64,000 nt of DNA, taken from contig NZ_CP100404.1 in NCBI RefSeq assembly GCF_024218775.1, positions 124,001-188,000 of the forward strand. Reading direction: 5' to 3'. A model generated the notes under the pieces. That model was not told the origin of the DNA, ran no database searches, and saw only the letters and a list, made by a program, of their open reading frames with translations. The DNA is from Haloarcula marina (GTDB taxonomy: Archaea; Halobacteriota; Halobacteria; Halobacteriales; Haloarculaceae). This document shows, piece by piece, positions 49,984 to 59,389 of the stretch (positions within the stretch are counted from its first letter, which is position 1; each line of letters starts with the position of its first letter). Position numbers and translations under genes: made by a program.

Positions 49984-51246
49984 ATGCCAGAAGGAAACGG
50001 AACCGTCGCGCTCGCCTTCTCCGGTGGGCTCGACACGACAGTCTGCGTATCGCTGCTGAAAGAGGAGTACGGCTACGACGAGGTCATCGGCGTCACTGTC
50101 GACGTCGGCCAGCCCGACTACGAGTTCGAGGAGGCCGCGGAGACGGCCGAAGCCCTCGGTGTCGAGCAGTACGTCGTCGACGCCAAGGAAGAGTTCGCGG
50201 ACCTCTGTCTGAAGGCCGTGAAGGCCAACGCCGACTATCAGGGCTACCCCCTCGGCACCGCCCTCGCGCGCCCGGTCATCGCGAAGGCCATCCTCTCGGT
50301 GGCCGAGAAGGAGGGCTGTAACGGCATCGCCCACGGCTGTACCGGCAAGGGCAACGACCAACTCCGCTTCGAGGCCATCTGGCGCGATTCGGACCTCGAA
50401 GTCATCGCCCCGGTCCGCGAACTCGGCCTCACCCGCGAGTGGGAGAACGAGTACGCCGCCGAGAAGGGCCTGCCCGTCGAGGGCGGCGACGGCGGCCGCT
50501 ACTCCATCGACACGAACCTCTGGAGCCGTTCCATCGAGGGCTCGGAACTCGAAGACCCCTCGACAATCCCCGAGGACGACATCTACAAGTGGACCGAGAA
50601 CCCCTCCGGCAAGGACGCCGAACTCGTCGACATCGAGTTCGAGGACGGCGAAGCCGTCGCCGTCGACGGCGAGGAACTGGGCAAGGTCGAACTCATCGAG
50701 CAACTGAACGAACAGGCCGGGGCCCACGGCATCGGCCGTACGGACATGATGGAAGACCGCATGCTCGGCCTCAAAGTGCGCGAGAACTACGAGCACCCCG
50801 CGGCCACCGTCCTGCTGACGGCCCACGAGGCGCTCGAAGGCCTCGTGCTCACCCAAGAGGAACGCGCGTTCAAGAACCACGTCGACCAGCAGTGGTCCCA
50901 GAAGGCCTACGAGGGCCTCGTGGACGCGCCGCTGGTCTCCGCGCTGGAGGCGTTCATCGACGACACGAACGAGCGCGTCACTGGCTCTGTCACGGTGAAA
51001 CTCGAAGGCGGGCACGCCCGCCCGGTCTCCCGCGAATCCGAGTACGCCGTCTACAGCGAGTCGGCGGCGTCCTTCGACGAGGAGGACGTGACCGGCGGCA
51101 TCACCCAGCAGGACGCCACCGGCGTCGCGAAGTACCACGGCTTCCAGTCGCGTCTCGCCAACGGCATCTTGGAGAACGCGAAGAAGGGCACGGCCGTTCC
51201 CGACGGGAGCGGCGACGCCGTGACCGACGAGGCCTCGGAGGAGTAA
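49984..51246 (+). CDS. argG: Argininosuccinate synthase
   Basis: The 420-residue enzyme starts with the ATP pyrophosphatase loop ALAFSGGLDTTVCV and contains GCTGKGNDQLRFE, the citrulline/aspartate-binding YSIDTNLWSRSIEGSELEDP and DMMEDRMLGLKVRENYEHP. It joins citrulline and aspartate using ATP. argH follows after 4 nt, so the two form an operon that completes arginine synthesis. The leader before it holds an Arg-rich short frame and hairpins. Confidence 0.95.
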   Translation: MPEGNGTVALAFSGGLDTTVCVSLLKEEYGYDEVIGVTVDVGQPDYEFEEAAETAEALGVEQYVVDAKEEFADLCLKAVKANADYQGYPLGTALARPVIAKAILSVAEKEGCNGIAHGCTGKGNDQLRFEAIWRDSDLEVIAPVRELGLTREWENEYAAEKGLPVEGGDGGRYSIDTNLWSRSIEGSELEDPSTIPEDDIYKWTENPSGKDAELVDIEFEDGEAVAVDGEELGKVELIEQLNEQAGAHGIGRTDMMEDRMLGLKVRENYEHPAATVLLTAHEALEGLVLTQEERAFKNHVDQQWSQKAYEGLVDAPLVSALEAFIDDTNERVTGSVTVKLEGGHARPVSRESEYAVYSESAASFDEEDVTGGITQQDATGVAKYHGFQSRLANGILENAKKGTAVPDGSGDAVTDEASEE

Positions 51247-51250
51247 ACGG

Positions 51251-52750
51251 ATGCGCGAGGAGAGCGAGGCCGACCGCGACGGTGACGCAGACGCCGACGA
51301 GACGGTGGTCCGCCGCGACCGCTTCGCGGGCGGCCCCGCGCGGTCGTTCCTCTCCTCGCTGGCCGACGACGAGCGCATCTTCGCCGCCGACCTGGCGGTC
51401 GACCGCGCGCACGTCGTGATGCTCGCCGAACAGGGCATCGTCGAGGACGACATCGCGGGCGAGATTCTGTCGGCGCTCGATTCGGTCGAGGCGGCCGGAC
51501 ACGCCGACCTGCCCGACGGCGAGGACGTCCACGAGGCCATCGAGAGCGCGGTCATCGACCGCGTCGGGCAGTCAGGCGGGAAGATGCACACCGCCCGCTC
51601 GCGCAACGACGAGGTGGCGGCCTGTATCCGCTACCGCCTGCGCGAGGACGTCCTCGAACTCGTCGAGACGGTGGTCGGCGCGCGCGAGCAACTGCTCGCC
51701 GTCGCCCGTGAGGAGCGCGAGACGGTGATGCCCGGCTACACGCACCTCCAGCCCGCACAGCCGACCACCGTGGCTCACTGGGTGCTGTCCTACGAGCAGG
51801 CGCTCCAGCGCGACACCGCTCGCCTGTTGGACGCCTACGAGCGCGTCAACCAGAACCCGCTGGGGGCGGCCGCGTTCGCGGGGACGCCGTTCGACGTGGA
51901 CCGCGAGCGCACGGCCGAACTGCTCGGGTTCGGCGGCGTCGCCGAGAACTCGATGGACGCGTCGGCGACCCGGGACTTCCTCGTGGAGGTCACGAGCGCC
52001 GTCGCGACGCTGGCGACGACGCTCTCCGGTCTCGCAGAGGACGTGGTCGTGATGGCCAGTAAGGGTCACGTCGAACTCGACGACGACTACGCGTCGACGT
52101 CCTCGATAATGCCCCAGAAGAAGAACCCCGACACGCTGGAACTGGTGCGCGGTCGCACTGGGGACGCGACAGCGGGGCTGAACGGACTGTTGACGAACCT
52201 GAAGGGGCAACCCCGCGCGTACAACCGCGACCTGCAACGGGCGGGCCGCCACGCGTGGGACGCCGTCGACAGCGTCACCGAGAGCGTCGAAGTCGCCGCC
52301 GGGGCAGTGGCGACGGCCGACTGGCCCGCCGAGACGCTGGAAGCCGCCGCGAGCGAGGGCTTCGCCACGGCGACGGGCGTGGCAGACTTGCTGGCGATGG
52401 CGGGTGTGCCGTTCCGCACGGCGCACGAAGTGGTCGCGGAGGCCGCGGCCGGACTCGACGCCGACGACGACGCCCCGGACTACGAGGCTATCTCGGCCGT
52501 CGCGGAGGATGTCTTGGGCGCGCCACTGTCGGAGTTCGTCGAGCGCGAGGCCGTCGAGCGCGCGCTGGACCCCGCCGAGAGCGTCGCCATGCGCGACTCC
52601 CGCGGCGGCCCCGCGCCGAGCGCCGTCGCCGAGCAGTTGTCGACGGCCGAAGATGTTCTCGCGGCCCACCGCGCCGCGCTCGAATCGACCGCGGACGCCG
52701 TCGAGAGCGCGCACGGACGCCGTAGAGCGGAGGTCGACCGATATGTGTGA
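51251..52750 (+). CDS. argH: Argininosuccinate lyase
   Basis: The 499-residue fumarase/aspartase-superfamily enzyme has HTARSRNDEVA, the MPGYTHLQPAQPTTVAHW segment with catalytic His, and the signature SSIMPQKKNPDTLELVRGR. The N-terminal 18 residues are acidic and non-conserved. The C-terminal domain is somewhat longer than bacterial ArgH, as in other haloarchaea. It releases arginine and fumarate. It is co-transcribed with argG. Confidence 0.95.
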   Translation: MREESEADRDGDADADETVVRRDRFAGGPARSFLSSLADDERIFAADLAVDRAHVVMLAEQGIVEDDIAGEILSALDSVEAAGHADLPDGEDVHEAIESAVIDRVGQSGGKMHTARSRNDEVAACIRYRLREDVLELVETVVGAREQLLAVAREERETVMPGYTHLQPAQPTTVAHWVLSYEQALQRDTARLLDAYERVNQNPLGAAAFAGTPFDVDRERTAELLGFGGVAENSMDASATRDFLVEVTSAVATLATTLSGLAEDVVVMASKGHVELDDDYASTSSIMPQKKNPDTLELVRGRTGDATAGLNGLLTNLKGQPRAYNRDLQRAGRHAWDAVDSVTESVEVAAGAVATADWPAETLEAAASEGFATATGVADLLAMAGVPFRTAHEVVAEAAAGLDADDDAPDYEAISAVAEDVLGAPLSEFVEREAVERALDPAESVAMRDSRGGPAPSAVAEQLSTAEDVLAAHRAALESTADAVESAHGRRRAEVDRYV

Positions 52751-52882
52751 GCGACGACCAGCCCCGCGAGGGGTAATTATACCAGATTACTGATATCGAT
52801 TTCAGGCACGTGCGGTAATCGGGATATAGACGCCGTTAGACGGTAGTGTACGTTACTATTCTATTCTGATAAGTTCGAAGGC

Positions 52883-52888
52883 TTTAAG
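52883..52888 (+). promoter_or_regulatory. Promoter of the lysW-arg operon
   Basis: CGAAGGC-TTTAAG (TTTAAG at 52883-52888) lies 28-33 nt before ATG 52916 and has a purine-rich BRE-like CGAAG in front. The 165 nt between argH and lysW thus carry an independent promoter. Confidence 0.65.
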
Positions 52889-52915
52889 TGGATACGTCGG
52901 CGAGAGAGAGGTACA

Positions 52916-53080
52916 ATGGCAGACTGCATCGAGTGCGGGGCCGAAGTGTCCCTGCACGACGACCTGGAAGTCGGAGAGATTGTCGACTGTGCGACCTGCG
53001 GCGCTGAACTGGAAGTCGTCGCCACGGACCCCGTCGAGCTCGACAGCGCCCCCGAGCTCGAAGAGGACTGGGGTGAGTGA
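52916..53080 (+). CDS. lysW: Amino-group carrier protein LysW/ArgW
   Basis: The 54-residue protein has a zinc ribbon formed by C4, C7, C25 and C28 and an acidic body, and ends in EDWGE, the LysW hallmark whose terminal Glu gamma-carboxyl carries the glutamate/ornithine intermediates. It is the protecting group of the Arg pathway operating in haloarchaea, replacing N-acetylation. It is the first gene of the lysW-argX-C-B-D-E-F operon, and a strong hairpin separates it from argX. Confidence 0.95.
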   Translation: MADCIECGAEVSLHDDLEVGEIVDCATCGAELEVVATDPVELDSAPELEEDWGE

Positions 53081-53081
53081 G

Positions 53082-53150
53082 GTGTCCGCGGTGGCGCGGC
53101 GCACTGCGCCGTCCGTGACGCCTTCGTCTAGCGCCGCGACACGCGGACAC
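53082..53150 (+). promoter_or_regulatory. Long hairpin between lysW and argX
   Basis: GTGTCCGCG (53082-53090) pairs perfectly with CGCGGACAC (53142-53150), and inside it CGCGGCGC (53095-53102) pairs with GCGCCGCG (53131-53138). The stem starts 1 nt after the lysW stop and ends 15 nt before the argX ATG. There is no T-run after it. It may attenuate, process or protect the mRNA so that LysW is made in excess (inference). Confidence 0.6.
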
Positions 53151-53164
53151 GCCGAGGTGACACT

Positions 53165-54058
53165 ATGAAAGTCGGACTCCTCTACTCGCGCATCCGCCGG
53201 GACGAGAAGCTCTTGCTCTCGGAACTGCGCGACCGTGACCACGAAATCGAGAAGATAGACGTCCGCAAACAGCAGTTCAACATCAGCGAGGCCCCCGAGG
53301 CGTTCGAGGACGTGGACATCGTCGTCGACCGCTGTCTGGCGACCTCTCGCAGCGTCTACGCGACGAAGTTCGCGAAGGCCTACGACGTGCCCGTCGTCAA
53401 CGGCCCCGAGGTGGCAGAGACCTGTGCGGACAAGGTGAAAAACAGTCTCGCGCTGGTCGAGGCGGGCGTCCCGACGCCCGACACCGACGTGGCGTTCACG
53501 AAGGACGCCGCCCTCGAATCCATCGAGGACTTCGGCTACCCTTGCGTGTTGAAGCCCGTCGTCGGGTCGTGGGGTCGTCTGATGGCGAAGATCGACTCCC
53601 GCTCGGCCGCCGAGGCCATCCTCGAACACAAGGAGACGCTGGGCCACTACGAGCACAAAATCTTCTACGTTCAGGAGTTCGTCGACAAGCCCGGCCGCGA
53701 CATCCGCGTGCTGGCCGTCGACGGCGAACCCATCGCGGCGATGGTCCGCTCGTCGGACCACTGGCTCACCAACGCGGCGAAGGGTGCCGAGACGAACACC
53801 TTCGAACTGGACGACCGCGCGCTCGAACTGGTCGAGAAGGCCTCGGCCGCCGTCGGCGGCGGTCTGCTGGGTATCGACCTCATGGAAGTCGGCGTCGACG
53901 AGAACGGCGACCCGACCGATTACACGGTCCACGAGGTCAACCACACCGTCGAGTTCAAGGCGCTGAACGAGGTCAGCGACGTCGACGTGCCCGCGGAAGT
54001 CGTCGACTGGCTGGAATCGAAGGCCGCAAGCGAGGCGGACGCGGAGGTAACCGCATGA
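53165..54058 (+). CDS. argX: LysW-glutamate ligase ArgX (LysX family)
   Basis: The 297-residue ATP-grasp enzyme has the pre-ATP-grasp domain (KVGLLYSRIRRDEKLL), CADKVKNSLALVEAGVPTP, VLKPVVGSWGRLMAKI, YVQEFVDKPGRDIRVLAVDG and VHEVNHTVEFKALNEV with Mg ligands. It attaches glutamate to the C-terminal Glu of LysW. Haloarchaea make lysine by diaminopimelate, and the surrounding genes are arg genes, so ArgX is preferred over LysX. Its stop overlaps the argC start (ATGA). Confidence 0.9.
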   Translation: MKVGLLYSRIRRDEKLLLSELRDRDHEIEKIDVRKQQFNISEAPEAFEDVDIVVDRCLATSRSVYATKFAKAYDVPVVNGPEVAETCADKVKNSLALVEAGVPTPDTDVAFTKDAALESIEDFGYPCVLKPVVGSWGRLMAKIDSRSAAEAILEHKETLGHYEHKIFYVQEFVDKPGRDIRVLAVDGEPIAAMVRSSDHWLTNAAKGAETNTFELDDRALELVEKASAAVGGGLLGIDLMEVGVDENGDPTDYTVHEVNHTVEFKALNEVSDVDVPAEVVDWLESKAASEADAEVTA

Positions 54059-55092
54059 CCTACACCGCGAGCGTCGTCGGTGGCTCCGGCTTCACGGGCG
54101 GCGAACTCCTTCGCCTGCTCGACGGCCACCCCGAGTTCGAACTCGCACAGGCCACGAGTCGGTCCAAGGAGAACAAGACCGTCGGCCACCAGCACCCGAA
54201 CCTCCGCCACTCCGACCTGCGCTTTTCCTCGCCCGAGGAGTTGGAGTCGGTGGACGTGCTGTTCGCGGCGACGCCCCACGGCGTCTCGATGGAGCAAATC
54301 GACGAGTTCCAGGACGCCGCGGACACCATCGTCGACCTCTCGGCGGACTTCCGTCTGGACACCGAGGCACAGTACGACGAGTGGTACGACGGGCACATCC
54401 GCCCCGAACTGCTCGCCGACAGCGAGTACGCGCTGCCGGAACTGAACCGCGAGAACCTCGCGGGCGCGGACCTCATCGCCTCCGGTGGCTGTAACGCCAC
54501 GGCGACCATTCTGGGACTGCTTCCGCTGTTCGAACACGGCGTGCTCTCGGGCGACGAGCAAATCGTCGTCGACGTGAAGGTCGGGTCCAGCGAGGGCGGC
54601 GCTGGCGGCGGCGAAGCCTCCAGCCACCCCGAGCGTTCGGGCGTCGTCCGCCCGTACGCCCCGACGGGGCACCGTCACGAGGCCGAGATTCAGCAGTTCC
54701 TCGGCGTCGACGTCTCCTTCACCGTCCACGCGGTGGACATGGTCCGGGGCGCGAGCGCGACCTGTCACGTCTTCCCGAACGGCCCCGTCTCCAAGGGTGA
54801 CCTGTGGGGAGCGTACAGGGGCCAGTACGAGGACGAACCGTTCGTCGAACTCGTCGCGGGCGGCGGCGGCGTCTACCGCTACCCCGAACCGAAGGCCGTC
54901 GCGGGGACCAACAAGGCCGAAGTCGGCTTCGAACTCGACCCCGCGAACAAGCGTCTGGTCGTGTTTTCGGCCATCGACAACATGATGAAGGGGTCGGCGG
55001 GACAGGCGGTCCACGCCGCCAACGTCGCCCTCGGCATCGAAGAGACGGCGGGCCTGGAGTTCCAGGGACTCCACCCCGTCGGCGCACCGTAA
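54055..55092 (+). CDS. argC: N-acetyl/LysW-gamma-glutamyl-phosphate reductase
   Basis: From ATG 54055 (overlapping the argX stop) the protein has 345 residues. It has the NADP-binding SVVGGSGFTGGELLRLL, the catalytic Cys in ASGGCNATATILGLLPLF, KVGSSEGGAGGGE, HAVDMVRGASATCHVF and the dimerization C-terminus NMMKGSAGQAVHAANVALG. It reduces the acyl phosphate bound to LysW. Length is typical of ArgC/LysY. Earlier in-frame start candidates lie within argX. Confidence 0.94.
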   Translation: MTYTASVVGGSGFTGGELLRLLDGHPEFELAQATSRSKENKTVGHQHPNLRHSDLRFSSPEELESVDVLFAATPHGVSMEQIDEFQDAADTIVDLSADFRLDTEAQYDEWYDGHIRPELLADSEYALPELNRENLAGADLIASGGCNATATILGLLPLFEHGVLSGDEQIVVDVKVGSSEGGAGGGEASSHPERSGVVRPYAPTGHRHEAEIQQFLGVDVSFTVHAVDMVRGASATCHVFPNGPVSKGDLWGAYRGQYEDEPFVELVAGGGGVYRYPEPKAVAGTNKAEVGFELDPANKRLVVFSAIDNMMKGSAGQAVHAANVALGIEETAGLEFQGLHPVGAP

Positions 55093-55110
55093 CACCTGAA
55101 GAAACTTTTT

Positions 55111-55950
55111 ATGACAGTCGTTATCAAAGTCGGTGGCGCTCGTGCTGTTGACCCAGCGGGGGCGCTCGCGGATGTGGCATCACTCGCCGAACAGGGCGAA
55201 CAGGTCGTCGTGGTTCACGGCGGCTCGACCAAAGTCGACGAGACGCTCGAACGACTCGGCGTCGACCCGGAGTACGTCGAGACGCCGAGCGGCGTCGTCG
55301 GCCGGTTCACCGACGAGACGACGATGGAAGTGTTCGAGATGGCGTTCGGTCACCTCAACACCCAACTCGTCGCGGGCCTCCAGAGCGAGGGCGTCGACGC
55401 CGTCGGCCTGAACGGCGTGGACGGCAAACTGCTGTACGGCCCCCGGAAATCCGCGGTCCGCGTCGTCGAGGACGGCAAGAAGAAGATTCGCCGCGGCGAC
55501 CACTCGGGGACCATCAAGCAGGTCAACGGCGACCTGTTGCGGTCGCTGTTGGGTGACGGCTACACGCCAGTGGCGGCCCCGCCGATGGCCGGTGACGACG
55601 ACGGCGAAATCATCCCCGTCAACACCGACGCCGACCGTTCGGCGGCGGCTATCGCGGGCGAACTCGACGCGACGCTCGTCCTGCTGACCGACGTGGAAGG
55701 CGTCTACGCGGACCCCGACGACCCGTCGACGCTCATCGAATCGGTCGAGACGAGCGACGACTGGGCGGCCCTCGAAGCGGCCGCCGAGGGCTTCATGGGC
55801 CGAAAGATTATGGCCGCCGAGGAGGCCCTAGCGGGCGGTTCGCCCGAAGTGGTCGTCGCGGACGCCAACGCCGACGAGCCGATTCTCTCGGCGCTGTCCG
55901 GGAGCGGCACACACGTACAAGCGAGCGCGATTTCGGAGGAAGATACATGA
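55111..55950 (+). CDS. argB: N-acetylglutamate / LysW-glutamate kinase
   Basis: The 279-residue amino-acid kinase has VVIKVGGARAVDP, VVVHGGSTKVDE, VVGRFTDETTMEV, a glycine-rich VNTDADRSAAAIAGELDAT segment, LLTDVEGVYADP and GFMGRKIMAAEEAL. It phosphorylates the LysW-linked glutamate. It corresponds to LysZ/ArgB of the carrier pathway. Its end overlaps the argD start (ATGA). Confidence 0.93.
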   Translation: MTVVIKVGGARAVDPAGALADVASLAEQGEQVVVVHGGSTKVDETLERLGVDPEYVETPSGVVGRFTDETTMEVFEMAFGHLNTQLVAGLQSEGVDAVGLNGVDGKLLYGPRKSAVRVVEDGKKKIRRGDHSGTIKQVNGDLLRSLLGDGYTPVAAPPMAGDDDGEIIPVNTDADRSAAAIAGELDATLVLLTDVEGVYADPDDPSTLIESVETSDDWAALEAAAEGFMGRKIMAAEEALAGGSPEVVVADANADEPILSALSGSGTHVQASAISEEDT

Positions 55951-57074
55951 GCGGATTCGTCTTCAACGAGAAACCCATCCAGATAGAACGCGGCGACGGC
56001 GCCTATCTGTACGGCGACGACGGCACAGAGTACTTGGACATGGGCGCGTCCTACGCCTGTGTCCCGCTCGGCCACGGCCACGACGCGGTGCAGGAGGCCG
56101 TCACCGAGCAGTTCGAGAAACTGACCTACGTGCAGGCGTCCTACCCCAACGCCGAGCGGACGGCGCTGTACGAACTGCTCGCCGACACCGCGCCGGACCC
56201 GATAGACAAGACGTGGCTGTGTAACTCCGGCACGGAGGCCAACGAGGCCGCGCTGAAGTTCGCCCGGTCGGCCACGGGCGACTCCAAAATCGTCGCCACC
56301 ATGCAGGGGTTCCACGGCCGCACCATGGGGTCGCTCGCGACCACGTGGAAGTCGAAGTACAAGAAGCCCTACGAACCGCTCATCGGCGACGTGGAGTTCG
56401 TCCCCTACGACGACGCCGAGGCGCTGGACGAGGCCGTCGACGAGGACACCGCGGCGTTCATCGTCGAACCCGTCCAGGGCGAGGGCGGCATCAACCCCGC
56501 GTCGGCGGGCTACCTCGAAGCGGCCCGCGAGATAACCGAAGACGCTGGCGCGGCGCTCATCTTCGACGAGGTCCAGACCGGAATGGGGCGAACGGGCGCG
56601 CTGTGGAACTCCCAGCGCGCGACCGTCACGCCCGACATGATTACGTCGGCGAAGGGCCTCGGAAACGGCTTCCCCGTCGGCGCGACGCTGTGTCGCGACT
56701 GGATCGCCGAGAACTACGGGTCGCACGCCTCGACGTTCTCCGGCGGGCCGGTCATCTCCGCCGCCGCGGGTGCGACCGTCTCGACCATCGTCGAAGAGTC
56801 CGTGCCTGAGAACGCCGCGCGGATGGGCGACTACCTCCAGACCGAACTGGACGCGGCCATCGGCGACGAAGTGCGCGACATCCGCGGCGAGGGCCTGATG
56901 ATAGGCGTCGAAGTCGGCCGCGGCGCGAACACGGCGCTGAAGCAACTCGCGCTGAACCACGGCATCCTCGCCCTGCCCGCTGGCCGGACCGTCGTCCGCC
57001 TGCTCCCGCCGCTGACCATCGACGAGGACCACGCCGACGACGTGGTCGACGCGATGACCGAGGTGGTGGGATGA
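55947..57074 (+). CDS. argD: Acetylornithine / LysW-gamma-semialdehyde aminotransferase
   Basis: The 375-residue class III PLP aminotransferase has the NSGTEANEAALKFAR phosphate-binding segment, GFHGRTMGSLATTW, EPVQGEGGINPAS, FDEVQTGMGRTG and the PLP lysine in TSAKGLGNGFPVGA. It converts the LysW-bound semialdehyde to LysW-ornithine. It overlaps both neighbours by 4 nt. Confidence 0.94.
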   Translation: MSGFVFNEKPIQIERGDGAYLYGDDGTEYLDMGASYACVPLGHGHDAVQEAVTEQFEKLTYVQASYPNAERTALYELLADTAPDPIDKTWLCNSGTEANEAALKFARSATGDSKIVATMQGFHGRTMGSLATTWKSKYKKPYEPLIGDVEFVPYDDAEALDEAVDEDTAAFIVEPVQGEGGINPASAGYLEAAREITEDAGAALIFDEVQTGMGRTGALWNSQRATVTPDMITSAKGLGNGFPVGATLCRDWIAENYGSHASTFSGGPVISAAAGATVSTIVEESVPENAARMGDYLQTELDAAIGDEVRDIRGEGLMIGVEVGRGANTALKQLALNHGILALPAGRTVVRLLPPLTIDEDHADDVVDAMTEVVG

Positions 57075-58126
57075 GCGAAGCGGTCAGCGAGGACGCGGAC
57101 GCCGAGGCACGGCAACTGCTCGAAGACGTCGTCCGCATCCCCTCGGTCACCCCGAACGAACGCGAGGCCGCCGACCGCCTCGTCGAGTTCTTCGAGGCCC
57201 ACGACCGCGAGGTGTGGATAGACGAGGTGGGCAACGTCCGCGCGCCCGCCGACGACGGCGTCCTCCTCACCTCGCACATCGACACCGTACCAGGCGACAT
57301 CCCGGTCCGCGTCGAGGAAACCGACGAGGGCGACGTGCTGTGGGGACGGGGGAGCGTCGACGCGAAGGGGCCGCTGTGCTCGATGGCCGCCGCCGCCGCC
57401 CGCACCGGCGCGTCGTTCGTCGGCGTCGTCGGCGAGGAAGTCGACTCCCGCGGGTCGCGCTACCTCGTCGAGGACCGCGAAGAGGCCCCGGACGCCGTCA
57501 TCAACGGCGAACCATCCGGGTGGGAGGGCATCACGCTCGGCTACCGCGGCCTGCTCGCCGGAACCTTCGTGGCCACCAGCGAGTCCGGCCACTCCTCGCG
57601 GCCCGAGAACAACGCGATTCAGGACGCCATCGACTGGTGGTCGTCGGTCGAAGCCGAGTTCGACCCCGACGAGTGGGTCCCCGTCTTCGAGCGCGTCACC
57701 TGCAAACCCGTCGACATCGACGGCGGCATCTCCGAAGACGGCCTCTCCGTGGAGGCGACGATGAACGTCCAGTTACGGGTACCGCCGGAGTACACCACCG
57801 ACGAGATTCGCGAAATCGCCGACGGCTATCTGACCAACGGCACCGTCCACTGGGACGACAAAGTCGAACCCGTGATGCAGAGTCCCCGGACGAGCGTCGC
57901 CCGGGCGTTCCGGGCGGCTATCCGCCAACACGGCGGCGACCCCACGCTCCTTCGCAAGACGGGCACCAGCGACATGAACGTCTTCGCGAAGGCGTGGGAC
58001 TGCCCGATGGCGACCTACGGCCCCGGCGACTCGGACCTGGACCACGCGCCCAACGAACACATCCACCTCGCGGAGTACGACCGCGCGGTCGGCGTCCTGA
58101 CGGACGTCACCGAACGCCTGCTGTGA
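57071..58126 (+). CDS. argE: [LysW]-ornithine hydrolase (M20 deacetylase)
   Basis: The 351-residue M20 metallopeptidase has the metal-binding LTSHIDTVPG, WGRGSVDAKGPLCSM and GEEVDSRGSRYL motifs, a lid domain, and the last ligand His in LDHAPNEHIHLAEYDRAV. It is the LysK/ArgE enzyme that releases ornithine from LysW. It follows argD with an ATGA overlap. Confidence 0.92.
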   Translation: MSEAVSEDADAEARQLLEDVVRIPSVTPNEREAADRLVEFFEAHDREVWIDEVGNVRAPADDGVLLTSHIDTVPGDIPVRVEETDEGDVLWGRGSVDAKGPLCSMAAAAARTGASFVGVVGEEVDSRGSRYLVEDREEAPDAVINGEPSGWEGITLGYRGLLAGTFVATSESGHSSRPENNAIQDAIDWWSSVEAEFDPDEWVPVFERVTCKPVDIDGGISEDGLSVEATMNVQLRVPPEYTTDEIREIADGYLTNGTVHWDDKVEPVMQSPRTSVARAFRAAIRQHGGDPTLLRKTGTSDMNVFAKAWDCPMATYGPGDSDLDHAPNEHIHLAEYDRAVGVLTDVTERLL

Positions 58127-58128
58127 CC

Positions 58129-59022
58129 ATGCACCTACTCGACGTCGACGACCTCACGACCGACGAACTGACCGCCGTCCTCGACCGCGCGGCCGAAATC
58201 AAGGCCGACCCCGAGGCGTACCAGGACACGCTCGACCAGCAGACGCTGGGTATGATTTTCGAGAAGCCGTCGACACGAACCCGCGTCTCCTTCGAGACGG
58301 GGATGACGCAACTGGGCGGGCACGCCCTCTTCCTGGGTCCCGACGACATCCACCTGGGTCACGGCGAACCCGTCAAGGACACGGCCCGAGCGCTGGCCCG
58401 CTACGTCGACTTCGTGATGGCCCGCGTCTTCGACCACGCCGACGTGGAGGAACTCGCCGAGTACAGTGAGGTACCGGTCATCAACGCCCTGACCGACGAC
58501 GCCCACCCCTGTCAGACCCTCGCCGACCTCCTGACCATCCGCGAGAAGTTCGACGGATTCGACGTGGACGTGGCGTGGGTCGGCGACGGCAACAACGTCT
58601 GCCAGTCGTTCGTCCTCGGCGCGGCGATGACCGACATCGACCTCACCGTCGCCACGCCCGAGGGGTACGGCGTCTCCGAGGACGTTCTGTACCGCGCCGC
58701 CGCCGTCGGCGAGGCACCCGAGACGACCCACGACCCCGAGGCGGCCGTCGCCGACGCCGACGTGGTCTATACGGACGTGTTCGTCAGCATGGGCCAAGAG
58801 GACCGCCGCCACGAGAAACTGGACGACTTCGACGGCTTCCAGATAACTACCGACTTCCTCGGTGACCGCACGCTGATGCACTGCCTGCCCGCCCACCGCG
58901 GCGAGGAGGTCACCGACGACGTCATCGAGTCGGACAACGCCGTCGTCTGGGACCAGGCGGAGAACCGCTTGCACGCGCAGAAGGGCCTGTTAGCGTGGTT
59001 AGCGGAGAACCAAACGGCGTGA
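58129..59022 (+). CDS. argF: Ornithine carbamoyltransferase
   Basis: The 297-residue enzyme has the carbamoyl-phosphate loop KPSTRTRVSFE, the DAHPCQTLADLLT segment, WVGDGNNVCQSF and the ornithine-binding HCLPAHRGEEV. It makes citrulline. ATG 58129 is chosen; GTG 58123 would overlap the upstream stop as GTGA. It is the last gene of the lysW operon; argG and argH stand just upstream of that operon, so all arginine steps from glutamate lie in 9 kb. Confidence 0.95.
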   Translation: MHLLDVDDLTTDELTAVLDRAAEIKADPEAYQDTLDQQTLGMIFEKPSTRTRVSFETGMTQLGGHALFLGPDDIHLGHGEPVKDTARALARYVDFVMARVFDHADVEELAEYSEVPVINALTDDAHPCQTLADLLTIREKFDGFDVDVAWVGDGNNVCQSFVLGAAMTDIDLTVATPEGYGVSEDVLYRAAAVGEAPETTHDPEAAVADADVVYTDVFVSMGQEDRRHEKLDDFDGFQITTDFLGDRTLMHCLPAHRGEEVTDDVIESDNAVVWDQAENRLHAQKGLLAWLAENQTA

Positions 59023-59119
59023 CGTTCCTCGAAGTGACGCGGCGAGCGGAGTGAGTCGCGTCGCGGCCAAGCAGAACTGAGTCCGCGCTGACCGACGGTT
59101 AGCGCGGCTTTGCGGCCAC

Positions 59120-59389
59120 TCAGTCGCTGAGCGCCGCCGCGAGCGTTTCGAGGTCGGCCTTCCGGAACGGTTTCTCGGCGGCCTCGGCGTCGTCGGCCAG
59201 TCCGTCGACGTTCGCGCGGATGGCCGCGCGCATCTCGGACTTCGGCGGGAGTCGTCCCTCGCCCACCTCGTGGCCGACCGCCTCGCAGATGGCCGCGAGC
59301 GCCTCTTTCGTGAACGCCGTCGACTCGACGCGTTCGTACCGCCCGACTGCCTGTCGAATCTCGTTGCGCAGGTCGTGAACCGTCGCCAT
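59120..59389 (-). CDS. Small hypothetical protein, 89 residues
   Basis: From ATG 59389 the product begins MATVHDLRNEIRQAVGRYER and contains helical segments (AFTKEALAAICEAVGHEV, KSEMRAAIRANVDGLADD) and ends with KADLETLAAALSD. The mixed hydrophobic/acidic pattern suggests a small all-helical soluble protein. The frame is open to 59611, but that part (with Ser/Cys/His/Gln) does not look haloarchaeal and contains ORB-like repeats. No known family. Confidence 0.6.
   Translation of the reverse strand: MATVHDLRNEIRQAVGRYERVESTAFTKEALAAICEAVGHEVGEGRLPPKSEMRAAIRANVDGLADDAEAAEKPFRKADLETLAAALSD

Noticed and set aside
49808-50059. Open frame of 83 codons across the argG leader and start
   Set aside because: It has Cys/His/Pro/Thr-rich composition unlike haloarchaeal proteins and overlaps the well supported argG start in another frame.
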